Below, piece after piece: positions 7,920 to 17,413 of a stretch of 64,000 nt of DNA (within the stretch, counting starts at the first letter, position 1; every line of letters starts with the position of its first letter). This stretch comes from an uncultured Candidatus Melainabacteria bacterium. GTDB taxonomy: Bacteria > Cyanobacteriota > Vampirovibrionia > Gastranaerophilales > Gastranaerophilaceae. The position numbers were made by a program, and so were the translations under genes. The stretch is taken from NCBI GenBank assembly GCA_934718135.1, contig CAKUZW010000002.1, forward strand, positions 248,001 to 312,000. Direction: 5' to 3'. Under the pieces are notes generated by a model, which saw only the letters and a list, made by a program, of their open reading frames with translations, was not told where the DNA came from and ran no database searches.

Positions 7920-9032
7920 ATGTCGCTTGTATCAATGAATATGAATTCAGCTTCTAATATGGAACTTATAGCAAGAGCAAGAAAGGGTATTGCTAATGCT
8001 TTTGAAAGGTTGAGGGCAAATGGCTTCAATGGCTCTTCAAAATTAGAAAGAATTCCAGAAGCAGATACTTTTGTGCCAGCCGCTGCAACTACTGGAGTTG
8101 AAAAACACGCAGAAGAAATAAGTAAGGGGACATTAAGAATAAATAAATCCCAAAATCCTAGAACTGGTGAACAAACTGATGTTTGGAATTATGCTGCAGA
8201 AGGTACAGGTATTCCAAGAATATCAGCAGGTCAATATGATAAGAATGGAAATTTGATTGAGAGTATTTCGTGTAGTGCAGAAGAAGCTGACGTAATTGCA
8301 AGTGTTAAAAATAAGACAATTGGAGAAGAATTAGATAGAACAGATGCTATCAAACAATATAGATATAATGATGCAAATCAACGTGTGGGCGAAACAAGTA
8401 TGGAAGTTGTTAAATCTTCAGATGGCTCTTACGCAGTTAAAAAAAGTATTGAAAGGTATCCTGATTCTGGAAGACCTAAAATAGAGGAAGAATGGGTCGG
8501 TAATTTTGGACATAGTCAAGTAGAATATGCAGAAAATGGAAATAAACTTTCAAAAATTGAAGAACGTTATTTGACTACTAACTATCCTTCAAAAACAACC
8601 GAACTATTTGATAAAGAAACAGGCAAATTAGTAAAACGTAATATAGAAGATAAATATTTAAAACAAGGCGGTAAAGATTTAACTGAAAAAGCAGAATGCG
8701 AATTTGACCCTAAAACCGGTAAAATGATAAAAAGATCATCTACATATTTATCTGGTGAAAAAGGAGTGGAACGACCAAAAACATTAGAAGAATTTAATAG
8801 TGATGGCTCATATAAAAAGGTAACTGTTTGGAATTTAATGCAAAAAGAACCGGCATTTACATATGAATTTAATTATGAAACGAATAAAACTATTTTGACA
8901 TATAATAACCAAGGAAAGAAAAGTACAATTGAATATTCTGGAATTATATTTAGAGATATTTTAGAACAACAAGAATCTTTAAAAAAAGAAGTTGGACAGA
9001 TAGATATATCTATTTTAGGCAGATTAAAATAG
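7920..9032 (+). CDS. Hypothetical protein with YD/RHS-like beta repeats
   Basis: A 370-residue protein starting at the ATG at 7920, six bases after GAAAGGA (a GTG at 7905 is in frame but worse placed). From about residue 80 it contains short repeats of the form YDKNGNLIE, FDKETGKLVKR, FDPKTGKMIKR, FNSDGSYKK. These resemble the beta-hairpin repeats of RHS/YD or toxin-antidote style surface proteins. There is no signal peptide, no membrane helix and no recognisable enzymatic domain. The (GTA)n tract before its promoter is the type of repeat that drives phase variation in surface or effector genes of other bacteria. Role unknown. Confidence 0.65.
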   Translation: MSLVSMNMNSASNMELIARARKGIANAFERLRANGFNGSSKLERIPEADTFVPAAATTGVEKHAEEISKGTLRINKSQNPRTGEQTDVWNYAAEGTGIPRISAGQYDKNGNLIESISCSAEEADVIASVKNKTIGEELDRTDAIKQYRYNDANQRVGETSMEVVKSSDGSYAVKKSIERYPDSGRPKIEEEWVGNFGHSQVEYAENGNKLSKIEERYLTTNYPSKTTELFDKETGKLVKRNIEDKYLKQGGKDLTEKAECEFDPKTGKMIKRSSTYLSGEKGVERPKTLEEFNSDGSYKKVTVWNLMQKEPAFTYEFNYETNKTILTYNNQGKKSTIEYSGIIFRDILEQQESLKKEVGQIDISILGRLK

Positions 9033-9140
9033 TCCCAAATAACATAGTCCAATTATGGAGAAACATAAAATAAGTATAAATTGACTTGCGGGAGTGGATG
9101 CGTTGCGGAAAGCAAAAATTCATTCCCGCAAAATTTAATC

Positions 9141-9215
9141 AACAATCGAACTCTGGAAACAGGCATTAAAAAAGGGTTTGAAGTTAATTCTTGCCCTAAT
9201 AATAGAAAAAACTCC
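9141..9215. repeat. Copy of the tRNA-Asn 3' flank
   Basis: This 75-bp stretch matches 12561-12634 with four mismatches and one extra A, at an offset of 3420 bases. The matching part at 12561 is the downstream flank and terminator of tRNA-Asn. The 9033-9559 gap holds nothing else except a GCGGGA/TCCCGC inverted repeat near 9087-9130. Confidence 0.85.
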
Positions 9216-9559
9216 ACCCGCCAGAAGACGCTGGAAATTTTTGTAAGTAAATTCTATAAAGAAATAACGAATGTGGTTAATATGCCAGTTTTTAAACAAA
9301 TAGAATATTTAAGAAAAATATCTTAATAAACATTGGTGAACAAGTAATAACTGGTTTTTTATATTTTACTGAAACTTATAAAATACTAAATATGTGATTA
9401 TAATATACAAAATCACCAACTTATTTTATACAAATTTGCAAGGTTATACTTTACAAATTCGCATTTTGTCAATCATTGAAATGCAATGTTTTTGGAGGAA
9501 AAGTTTACCGAGAATAATTTAAAAACGCTAAAATTCATATTTTAAAGCGATTTGATTTT

Positions 9560-12232
9560 ATGTTATTATTTGCACAAATGGGCAATGTACGCAAAGAAAT
9601 ATTTTTAAAAGGCGAAAAGCGAACAAATGATATTATAAGTTGCGTGAGAAGTGGCAGATTTTATAAAATTACTTTTAAAAGCCACAAAACATACACTTAC
9701 AATTATTTTGATGTAAAAATTATTGAACCAAGTAAAGACGAACTTTTTATAGACAATCGTTTAGACTATTTTAAAAGCATTGCAGATAAAATTGGGCTTG
9801 AACATACGACGGATAAAGGATTGAAGTTCAATATTTTACTTAAAAATTATAAAATGATAGAAAAAGTAGTTCCTGAAACTATGTTATATAATTTTTTAAA
9901 AGGAGAGCTGCCTGTTAAAGAAGAAAAACAAGACAGTTGCCTAGCTTCATTTTTTAAAATTATAAAACCAATTAAAAATGAAGAAAAAGAATTTACGATA
10001 TTTCCTTTTGGATTTAATATTAGCCAAAAGCAAGCAGTAGATAATGCACTAGGTAATAATCTATCCATTATTGAAGGACCGCCCGGAACAGGGAAAACAC
10101 AAACTATTTTAAATATAATCGCAAATGCAGTTATACGAGGTGAGAGTATTGCTGTTGTTTCAAGCAATAATTCTGCGACAAAAAATATAATTGATAAGTT
10201 GAAAAAGTATGAAGTAGATTATATTTCAGCATATTTGGGTAACACAGAAAACAAAGAAGAGTTTATTAAATCACAAACGGCGGTACCTCAGATGCAAGGC
10301 TGGAAGCTTGAGAACTCTATAATTAAAGAAATTCAAAAATCGTTAAAACAAAGATATAAACACTTACAAGAAAAGTTAGAACAACAGAAGGAATTATCTG
10401 TTCTTAAACAAGAATTATCTGCGTATAAAATAGAATATTCACACCATCTGAAATATATTGAACAATTTAACATAAAAGAAATCCCACAAGATATAGCAAA
10501 TATTAAATCCGCAGATAAAGCTCTTGAAATGAGTTTCTTTATTGAAATCGCAGACGAAGAATATAAAAACAATGATAATAAATTTATTGAATTTATAAAA
10601 GCTATTATTGAATTTTTAAAAATTAAAAGATTTAAAAGAACAATAGCTGAACAGCTTCTGAAAAAATACACAAAAGAATGTTTAATTGCTTTGTATCAGC
10701 AAAAATTTTATGAAATCAAAATTTTTGAAAAAGAAAATAGTGTTGAGAAATTAGAAAATGAACTAAATTCTTTTGATTTCAATGCCAAAATGAAAGAATA
10801 TTCAGAACTTTCAACTCAAATATTTAAAGCTAAATTGTCAAGAAAATATTCTTTACAAAAAAGAAAAACATACACAATTGATGAATTACAAACAAAATCA
10901 GAAGATTTTATAAAAGATTATCCTGTTGTTTTAAGTACGACATATTCTTTAAGAACTTGTTTATCGAAAGATGTAATGTATGATTATGTAATTGTAGATG
11001 AAGCTTCGCAGGTTGATTTATGTACAGGAGTCTTGGCATTGTCTTGTGCTAAAAAGACAGTAATCGTAGGCGACTTAAAACAATTGCCTAATGTTGTAGA
11101 TTCAAAAGATGCGAAATTAACCGATGAGGTTTTTAATAATTTTGATATCCCTGAAGTTTACAGATATAAAAATCATTGCTTATTATCTTCTATATCAGAA
11201 TTGTTTAAACAGGCTCCTCACACATTATTAAAAGAACATTATCGTTGTCATCCGAGGATTATAGAATTTTGTAATAAAAAATTTTATAATAATGAACTAA
11301 TTATTTTAAGTAATATAAAAAGCGATAAAAATCCCCTAATGGTTTATAAAACAGTTGCAGGAAATCATTCAAGAGATAATGTTAACCAAAGACAAATAGA
11401 TGTAATAAAAAACGAAATAATACCTAATGAAAATCTTTGTACAACAGATAATTCACTTGGAATTGTTACCCCATACAGAAATCAGACGAATGCTTTGCAA
11501 AATCAATTCAAAGGTACGGGTGTTAAAGCCGATACAGTAGATAAATTTCAAGGGCAAGAAAATAAAGTTATTATTTTATCTACAGTAGATAATAATATAA
11601 AAAATTTTACAGATAACCCAAATCGTTTAAATGTTGCGATATCAAGAGCCATAGAACAATTAATTGTAGTCATAAATGGAAACGAGCAACGAAAAGACAC
11701 AATTATAAATGAACTGGTAAAATATATTGAATACAATAATTGTGAAGTAAAAGACAGTAAAATCTTTTCAGTATTTGACTTACTTTATAAAAATTATGCA
11801 CAACAAAGAAAGAATTTCTTAAAGAAATATAATAAAATCTCTGAATATGATAGTGAAAATATTATGTATGCTTTACTTCAAGATATTCTTGAAAAATATA
11901 ATGGAAGTTATGAAGTTGCGGTTCATGTACCATTAAATATGATAATCAGAGATTATAGTTTAATGACAAATGAGGAGAAAAAATATGCCAAAAATGATTG
12001 GACTCATGTTGATTTCTTAATTTATAAGACAATTGATAAATCTCCGGTATTAGCAATAGAAGTTGACGGCTTTAAATATCACAAAGAAGGTAGCAAACAG
12101 GCAAAAAGGGATGAATTAAAGAATATAATCTTTGAAAAATATGATATTCCATTGTGCAGATTTAGTACTACTGGAAGTAATGAAAAAGAAAAACTTACTC
12201 AAATATTACACGAAAAAATAGGAGGTATGTAA
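9560..12232 (+). CDS. SF1 (Upf1-like) helicase fused to a DUF2726-like nuclease
   Basis: An 890-residue protein. The N-terminal ~150 residues are unassigned. Then comes a superfamily 1 helicase core with Walker A GPPGTGKT (173-180), a coiled-coil insertion (about 250-430), Walker B VIVDEAS (Asp480, Glu481), LKEHYRCHP, and the motif V/VI region GQENKVIIL and NRLNVAISRA. The C terminus (about 780-880) has HVDFLIY then IEVDGFKYH, the D...ExD pattern of a PD-(D/E)XK nuclease of the DUF2726 kind. Helicase-nuclease fusions of this type are often found in anti-phage defence islands, but I cannot name a defined system. It is bracketed by a duplicated tRNA-Asn flank. No Shine-Dalgarno precedes the ATG; an in-frame stop just upstream limits any earlier start. 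Confidence 0.8.
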   Translation: MLLFAQMGNVRKEIFLKGEKRTNDIISCVRSGRFYKITFKSHKTYTYNYFDVKIIEPSKDELFIDNRLDYFKSIADKIGLEHTTDKGLKFNILLKNYKMIEKVVPETMLYNFLKGELPVKEEKQDSCLASFFKIIKPIKNEEKEFTIFPFGFNISQKQAVDNALGNNLSIIEGPPGTGKTQTILNIIANAVIRGESIAVVSSNNSATKNIIDKLKKYEVDYISAYLGNTENKEEFIKSQTAVPQMQGWKLENSIIKEIQKSLKQRYKHLQEKLEQQKELSVLKQELSAYKIEYSHHLKYIEQFNIKEIPQDIANIKSADKALEMSFFIEIADEEYKNNDNKFIEFIKAIIEFLKIKRFKRTIAEQLLKKYTKECLIALYQQKFYEIKIFEKENSVEKLENELNSFDFNAKMKEYSELSTQIFKAKLSRKYSLQKRKTYTIDELQTKSEDFIKDYPVVLSTTYSLRTCLSKDVMYDYVIVDEASQVDLCTGVLALSCAKKTVIVGDLKQLPNVVDSKDAKLTDEVFNNFDIPEVYRYKNHCLLSSISELFKQAPHTLLKEHYRCHPRIIEFCNKKFYNNELIILSNIKSDKNPLMVYKTVAGNHSRDNVNQRQIDVIKNEIIPNENLCTTDNSLGIVTPYRNQTNALQNQFKGTGVKADTVDKFQGQENKVIILSTVDNNIKNFTDNPNRLNVAISRAIEQLIVVINGNEQRKDTIINELVKYIEYNNCEVKDSKIFSVFDLLYKNYAQQRKNFLKKYNKISEYDSENIMYALLQDILEKYNGSYEVAVHVPLNMIIRDYSLMTNEEKKYAKNDWTHVDFLIYKTIDKSPVLAIEVDGFKYHKEGSKQAKRDELKNIIFEKYDIPLCRFSTTGSNEKEKLTQILHEKIGGM

Positions 12233-12489
12233 TGAAAAAAGCATTTGCGTATTTTTGTGTTGCTGTTATAGCAACAGTCGCATTTTTTATTGGAAAATCC
12301 TGCCAAAATGTAGGAAGGTACCAAATACTAATGCATCCAGTGGTAAGAGCAGACCAATATTTACTTGATACAAAAACAGGTCATGTTTGGCATTTGGTAG
12401 AAGATCAAAAAGATAAACTTTTAATTTGGGAACCAATGCTAAAATCTAATCCAAGTATTGAAGAATTGACATCATCAGAAGAAAAATAA
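12232..12489 (+). CDS. Small membrane protein coupled to the helicase
   Basis: An 85-residue protein with one N-terminal hydrophobic helix (residues 5-20), then a polar domain with the phrase LLDTKTGHVWHL. The helicase stop and this ATG overlap (TAATG) and GGAGG lies inside the end of the helicase gene, so the two are translationally coupled. Function unknown; it may be the partner of the helicase-nuclease or an unrelated lipoprotein-like protein. The LDTKTGHVWHL phrase occurs in small host proteins, so I do not assign it to defence. Confidence 0.65.
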   Translation: MKKAFAYFCVAVIATVAFFIGKSCQNVGRYQILMHPVVRADQYLLDTKTGHVWHLVEDQKDKLLIWEPMLKSNPSIEELTSSEEK

Positions 12490-12560
12490 ATAAAAGGTTT
12501 CTTCTAACTTCTTCCGACTTCAAAAAAATCTCATTCTATTTGTGATCTCAATAGTTAGCT

Positions 12561-12634
12561 AACAATCGAACTCTTGAAACAAGCATTAAAAAAGGGCTTG
12601 AAGCTAATTCTTGCCCTAATAATAGAAAAACTCC
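12561..12634. repeat. tRNA-Asn 3' flank, partner of 9141-9215
   Basis: Direct repeat of 9141-9215. It ends exactly at the 3' base of the tRNA acceptor region. Confidence 0.85.
12588..12616 (-). terminator. Terminator of tRNA-Asn
   Basis: On the minus strand a GGGC...GCCC stem, with an inner GAA/TTC pairing across a 2x2 mismatch, is followed by six T. It lies just past the tRNA 3' end. Confidence 0.65.
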
Positions 12635-12702
12635 CCAGGCTGGACTCGAACCAGCAACCCTTCGATTAACAGTCGAATGCTCCGCCATTGAGCTACTGAG
12701 GA
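12631..12702 (-). tRNA. tRNA-Asn (anticodon GTT)
   Basis: The minus strand folds as a full cloverleaf: acceptor TCCTCAG/CTGGGGA with one G-U pair, D arm GCTC/GAGC, anticodon stem TTCGA/TCGAA with loop CTGTTAA, T arm GCTGG/CCAGC with TTCGAGT, discriminator G. CCA is not encoded. The anticodon GTT reads Asn codons. Confidence 0.95.
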
Positions 12703-12836
12703 TTATGTAATTAGTGTACAACAAAAAAAATTTATTGTAAAGCCCCCTTTTTAATTTTTTTTAGAATAATTGTGTTTTTTATTTTATATGCTAATATGTC
12801 TTGTGATTAGGTGATATTTTGAAGGGAGTGATATGT

Positions 12837-13583
12837 ATGTCTAATCCTGTATTACAAGAAAGAATTTTGAATTCATCTTCATTTAATTCTTTAGAAAATG
12901 ATTCTTCCATGACAATAAATGGAACTATTGTCAAAACTTGCATGCTTGGTTTATTTTTGTCATTAACTTTTGCTTATACTTGGTATCTTCAATTGGCAGG
13001 TTTTGCTGATAAAGTTGCAATCTTGAGAACTGTCGGAACTTTTGGAGGTCTCGGATTGGCTCTATTTATTTGTTTTGGACCTAAAAATAAATTTTTAGCT
13101 GTGACAACTTCGTTATATGCGATGTGCGAAGGTTTGTTTTTGGGTAGTTATTCGGCATTGTTAAATCAACTTTTCCCTGGAATTGTTGTTCAAGCTGCGA
13201 TGGGAACAATTTTTGCTTTGTTTAGCATGCTTTTCTTATATCAATCAAAGATTGTGAGATGTACTGGCAAGTTTAGAAGGGTTATATCTAGTGCTGTTTT
13301 TGCTATTTTTATAACCTATTTGTTGCAATTTGTGCTTTCATTTTTCCATGTCCCAACTTTAGGAATATTTTCAAACTCAATAGTTGGAATAGTGTTTAGC
13401 AGTGTAGTTGTAATTGTGGCATCTTTCAGCTTGATTACAGATTTTGACATGATAGAAAATTTGTCTGGCAAAGTTGATAAATGGTTTGAGTGGTATGGCG
13501 GATTTGCGTTAATGGTTACAATTGTTTGGTTATACATTGAAATTCTTAACCTCTTAGCAAAAATTCAAAGCAGAAACAGTTAA
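12837..13583 (+). CDS. Bax inhibitor-1 / YccA-family membrane protein
   Basis: A 248-residue protein starting at the ATG at 12837, eight bases after GGGAG. After a polar tail of about 35 residues it has seven hydrophobic segments, with the paired Asp pattern (TDFDMIE) before the last helix, which is typical of the BI-1/YccA/YbhL family. These proteins sit in the inner membrane and have been linked to ion or pH-dependent leak and to protease control; the exact role here is unknown. The gene is monocistronic by position, preceded by tRNA-Asn in the opposite direction. Confidence 0.8.
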   Translation: MSNPVLQERILNSSSFNSLENDSSMTINGTIVKTCMLGLFLSLTFAYTWYLQLAGFADKVAILRTVGTFGGLGLALFICFGPKNKFLAVTTSLYAMCEGLFLGSYSALLNQLFPGIVVQAAMGTIFALFSMLFLYQSKIVRCTGKFRRVISSAVFAIFITYLLQFVLSFFHVPTLGIFSNSIVGIVFSSVVVIVASFSLITDFDMIENLSGKVDKWFEWYGGFALMVTIVWLYIEILNLLAKIQSRNS

Positions 13584-13606
13584 AATTCTGAAAAAAAAGA
13601 AAAAAA

Positions 13607-13642
13607 GAAGTCGGGATTTTATAATAATAAAATCCCGACTTC
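13607..13642 (-). terminator. Strong 16-bp hairpin, T-run on the minus strand
   Basis: GAAGTCGGGATTTTAT and its exact complement around the loop AATA. The A-rich side (AAAAAAAAGAAAAAAA) lies before it, so only minus-strand RNA would carry the U-tract. On the plus strand, the direction of both flanking genes, there is no T-run. Confidence 0.6.
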
Positions 13643-13683
13643 ATATATGTTAAGCAATATTAAAAAATAATTGTGTTCTTAGG

Positions 13684-13723
13684 CATTTTTTATATTTTGA
13701 AAAACTTTATATAAATATATAGG
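13684..13723 (+). promoter_or_regulatory. Candidate promoter, variant of the TTTATATATA class
   Basis: CATT (13684) then 18 bases then TTTATATAAATATATAGGG (13706-13723), about 20 bases before the ATG of 13745. A weaker match to the motif before 4062, 26940 and 27414. Confidence 0.4.
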
Positions 13724-13744
13724 GATTTAAGGGGAAAATTAAGA

Positions 13745-15544
13745 ATGACATTACAACGGGTTTTATTTAATACTGCAACTCAAGCAGTGCGAAAATCTAA
13801 ATATTTATCACAAGATACAAAAATTTCACAAATGGTTGAAGATATAGCTTCTCATTGGAGAACTGCACCGCAGAGTTCTCAAAGTAAAGTGCTTGATAAA
13901 ATCCAAAATTTAGAGTCTAAATATTCTAAGGACGTTAAAAAATTAAATTTAAACGGTAAAGAGCAAGAATTTGTTATTTATAATGGTTCTTGTAGTGGTT
14001 CAAATGAAGGATATTGGGCAAAAGTTAAGGGTACAAACGATTTATATTATATAAAATATCCACAATCAGAAGCTCATGCTCGTTCAGAAAAGCTTGCAGG
14101 TGATTTATATGAACTTGCGGGGGTTGATAGTGCAAAAGTTTCTCTTGTCGATTACACTATTCCTCCAAAGACCTCACACCCTTGGGATAGAGCAACTAAA
14201 AAAGTCGGAGTAGCAAGTAAATATTTTCCTTTTGACGGGCTTCCGACAAAGGCTGATGCACCGTCACTTCGAGAAGGTTTTGGGGCTGATTGTTGGCTTG
14301 CAAATTGGGATGCTCTAAAAAGAGGTAATACCGTAATGAAAAATGGACAACCGTTAAGACTTGATGTTGGCGGTTCACTTTGCTACCGAGCAAGAGGTGG
14401 ACGTAAAGGTGCTGCATTTGGACAAGACGTAAATGAATTGTCTAGCTTTTTTGATGCGTATTCTCAATCCCGCCCGTATTTGCAAGACATGACAAGAGGA
14501 GAATTAATAGAGTCTCTTTCTCGTGTTGCAATGATACCTGAAAAACAAATAGCAGATACTATTGAAAAAGCTTCTTATACATTAAAAAAAGTACAGCGAG
14601 TTCCGGTATATTTAAAAGATAAGGACATATATGCAATTGGAGGTTCAGGAGAAGCTATCTACAGGTCTGGAATTAAAAATCCGGAATATCTGAAAGAGAC
14701 ATTGATTGAGCGTAAAAAATATATCGCATCTTTCATGCTAGATTGTATTCAAACACCTCAAAAAGCAGGAGAAAGTATTGGCGAATATATAAAAAGAATT
14801 CAAGCTCAAATGCCAAAAACAGAATATAAGTTGCCGTTTGATAAAATTAAAATGTCTGCTGCTGTAAAAAATGGTGATTATACATTGGCAGAATGTTTAA
14901 CCCCAAGTCAAAAGAGATTGTATGAATCTTCTTATGACTCTTATTTATCAACAAAAGGTTCAAACATTGCTCATCCTAAAGCTAATGATATATTGACAGA
15001 AGATGTTATGCTTCATTCTGCATCTCCCAAAGATTTAGTGCATATCTTGGATGACGGAATTACATCAGGCGATCTTAGAGGTGCCGTAGGGACAGGAACC
15101 GGAGTTGCAACCCAAACTCCACTTTGTGCAGACTTTTGGGATGTAAGAAAAACTTCATCAATAAAAGATTACTTCTCAAAACCGGTATCAGAATTTAATG
15201 AAGGAGAACTAAATTTTTTACCGCATAAAAAAAGTAGTCATGGGGAAATGGTTTTTGTTGTTGATAAAAAAGCAGTAAATAAAACAATCATGGATAATTC
15301 TTTCAAGGTTAATAGAGATTTAGCTTTTCCTGATACAATTTTAGATTTAGACGGAAACATGCAAGGGCATTTTGGTTATATCAGCCACAGAGCCGTACCT
15401 TTCGGAGTTCCGGCAAATTCAATTGATAGAATAATTATCCCTAAAGAAAATTATTCTGATGATGCAGTTTCAAAAATTAAACAAATTATTCAAAAGAAAG
15501 GTTTGGATATCAAACTTTATGATTTAGACGGAAATTTGTTATAA
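13745..15544 (+). CDS. Putative effector: kinase-fold domain plus ADP-ribosyltransferase-like domain
   Basis: A 599-residue soluble protein. Residues 85-235 read like the PI3/4-kinase or HipA-like kinase fold: YYIKYP with Lys104, Glu115 in the next helix, then ADCWLANWDAL (181-191) and RLDVGGSLCYRA (205-216), which give the catalytic-loop and metal-binding Asp positions. Residues 420-599 have LHSASPKDLVHILDDGITSGDL and, near the end, GVPANSIDRIIIP, a pattern seen in ADP-ribosyltransferase-like toxins (H-x-S/T ... G-I ... hydrophobic strand). Both assignments come from motif reading and are tentative. No signal peptide is visible. The promoter resembles that of other lineage-specific genes here. 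AGGGGA lies before the ATG. Confidence 0.6.
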   Translation: MTLQRVLFNTATQAVRKSKYLSQDTKISQMVEDIASHWRTAPQSSQSKVLDKIQNLESKYSKDVKKLNLNGKEQEFVIYNGSCSGSNEGYWAKVKGTNDLYYIKYPQSEAHARSEKLAGDLYELAGVDSAKVSLVDYTIPPKTSHPWDRATKKVGVASKYFPFDGLPTKADAPSLREGFGADCWLANWDALKRGNTVMKNGQPLRLDVGGSLCYRARGGRKGAAFGQDVNELSSFFDAYSQSRPYLQDMTRGELIESLSRVAMIPEKQIADTIEKASYTLKKVQRVPVYLKDKDIYAIGGSGEAIYRSGIKNPEYLKETLIERKKYIASFMLDCIQTPQKAGESIGEYIKRIQAQMPKTEYKLPFDKIKMSAAVKNGDYTLAECLTPSQKRLYESSYDSYLSTKGSNIAHPKANDILTEDVMLHSASPKDLVHILDDGITSGDLRGAVGTGTGVATQTPLCADFWDVRKTSSIKDYFSKPVSEFNEGELNFLPHKKSSHGEMVFVVDKKAVNKTIMDNSFKVNRDLAFPDTILDLDGNMQGHFGYISHRAVPFGVPANSIDRIIIPKENYSDDAVSKIKQIIQKKGLDIKLYDLDGNLL

Positions 15545-15677
15545 CAATTGAACTTTAGCCCGATTATTTACTCCAATCATCTAGTACAAACGTATGAGAA
15601 ATTATTCCATGTATTAAAGATGTAAGATTTACTCACGACATGACATGTAAATCTATATAGCATATTGGAGCTTCGAA

Positions 15678-17345
15678 ATGTCAGAACAAGTTTTAATGCC
15701 AATGATAGGCACAGACAGTTTAGAAAATAAAGAAAGAGCGAAAAACTCATTAGAAAAGGCAAGGCTTGCCCACGAAAAATATTTAATCGGTCAAAGAAAC
15801 TACGATTTGCAAGAAGCAATCGAACACTATGTCGATGCTGTTAAATACGATCCGACTATACCTGAAACTTACTATCGTTTGGCAACTTTGATGTGGGAAC
15901 AAGGACAAATCAGCATAAATACAGCTATTGAGCAATGTAAAACAGCGATTTCTCTCTCTCCAAACAATAAAGATGCTCACCTTTACACCGGATATTTCAT
16001 GCAATTGGCTCAGGATTTTAAATCCGCTGAAAAAGAATTTAAATCTGCAATTGATATGAACAAACTAAATTCCGGTCGTCCGAGAATGATTCTTTCTCAA
16101 TCTATTTTACAAAAAATTAATTCTCAAAACGGAACATTCAAAGATTATGCAGGATTTTTATACTATTTCTTGACAGGAAGTGTTATGCTTGCTTGGGATA
16201 AACCGACAATGAAAATGTTTTACAAAAACATGTCAAACGATATGTCTATTTTCTCATACAATACTGTCGGGAAATTCTTTGAAAAATTCAAAATGTACGA
16301 CAGGGCTGAAAAAGTTTATAAAGATGCTGTCGAAAAAACAACAAACACCGAATATTATTATAACAAGATAGGTGATTTAGCACTTCAGAATAAAAACATT
16401 GAAACAACAGTTGATTGTTATCGAAAAGTTCTTGAAGCTAACCCTCTAAATAGAGCCGTGCTTGTAAAACTTGCGACAATTCTACAAACATACTTCCCTG
16501 AAAATACGGAAGAAGCAATTGATTGTTATGAAAAGTTGTTGGAATTTGATATTGATACTGCTCAAATTTATTATGAATTAGGACATCTTTACATGTCTAA
16601 AAATGATAAATTGAATTCAGTCAGTGCGTTCAAACTTGCGGTTGATAAAGAACCTGAAAATCCGTTTTTCAACAATTCACTTGGTTTTGCGTATGCTAAA
16701 GCAGAACTTTATGACGATGCTATTGAACACTACCAAAAAGCAATTTCTATAAATCCTGATCCGGAGTGGACTTCAATTGTTTGTCAGGCACTTGGTTCAA
16801 TTTTTGCAGAAAATAAAGGAAACGCAGAAGCAGCGATTTCTACATATCAGGCGGGAATAATTTTAGATCCGAAGAATTATGATTTATATATAGCTCTTGG
16901 CGATATTTATATGGCAGATTACGATTTGGATAAAGCCATCCGTTCATACTGTGATGCGATTACTCTAAATCCGGAAGATTTCAGGGCTTATTCCAAAGTC
17001 GGGATTGCACTTTGGGAAAAAGATTATCTTGAAGAAGCACTCGTGGCATATCATAAAGCTGTTGAGCTTAATCCTGAAAATGAGTACGCACAGAACAATT
17101 TGGGTATTCTATACTTAGATGGGCTTGCGGATGCGGAAGAAGCTCTTGAATACTTTGAAGAAGCTATTGCTCTAAATCCTAATTACACGCTTGCATACTT
17201 CAACGCGGGACGTGCAAGCCAAGAAATGGGCTTTACAAATGATGCCGCAAATTATTACCAAATGGCAATAGATTTGAACAGATTAACAGAAGAACTCGAT
17301 GAAGATGATATTCAAGACAGACTTCACAGTTTATTCGAAATTTAA
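15678..17345 (+). CDS. Large tetratricopeptide-repeat protein
   Basis: A 555-residue protein made almost wholly of TPR units: an N-terminal set at about residues 35-135, a less regular middle (140-220), then a run of eight or more repeats (225-530) with the A-x3-Y/F-x2-A-x4-P spacing (for instance AIEHYQKAISINP, AIRSYCDAITLNP, ALVAYHKAVELNP). It has no membrane helix or enzyme domain, so it is a protein-binding scaffold. Partners are not visible. GGAG precedes the ATG by nine bases. It ends with its own terminator. Confidence 0.85.
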   Translation: MSEQVLMPMIGTDSLENKERAKNSLEKARLAHEKYLIGQRNYDLQEAIEHYVDAVKYDPTIPETYYRLATLMWEQGQISINTAIEQCKTAISLSPNNKDAHLYTGYFMQLAQDFKSAEKEFKSAIDMNKLNSGRPRMILSQSILQKINSQNGTFKDYAGFLYYFLTGSVMLAWDKPTMKMFYKNMSNDMSIFSYNTVGKFFEKFKMYDRAEKVYKDAVEKTTNTEYYYNKIGDLALQNKNIETTVDCYRKVLEANPLNRAVLVKLATILQTYFPENTEEAIDCYEKLLEFDIDTAQIYYELGHLYMSKNDKLNSVSAFKLAVDKEPENPFFNNSLGFAYAKAELYDDAIEHYQKAISINPDPEWTSIVCQALGSIFAENKGNAEAAISTYQAGIILDPKNYDLYIALGDIYMADYDLDKAIRSYCDAITLNPEDFRAYSKVGIALWEKDYLEEALVAYHKAVELNPENEYAQNNLGILYLDGLADAEEALEYFEEAIALNPNYTLAYFNAGRASQEMGFTNDAANYYQMAIDLNRLTEELDEDDIQDRLHSLFEI

Positions 17346-17384
17346 GGATATATTTTTTATACATTATATTAAAGAGGTAATTTG

Positions 17385-17413
17385 GTGCTTGATAAATTCA
17401 GGCACTTTTTTTT
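17385..17413 (+). terminator. Intrinsic terminator of the TPR gene
   Basis: GTGCTTG pairs with CAGGCAC (one G-U) around a seven-base loop, followed by eight T. The T-run abuts the stop codon of the convergent gene. Confidence 0.85.

Noticed and set aside
9081..9326. 81-residue plus-strand ORF with TTG start
   Set aside because: It spans the copied tRNA-Asn flank and terminator and has no ribosome-binding site; the frame is open by chance.
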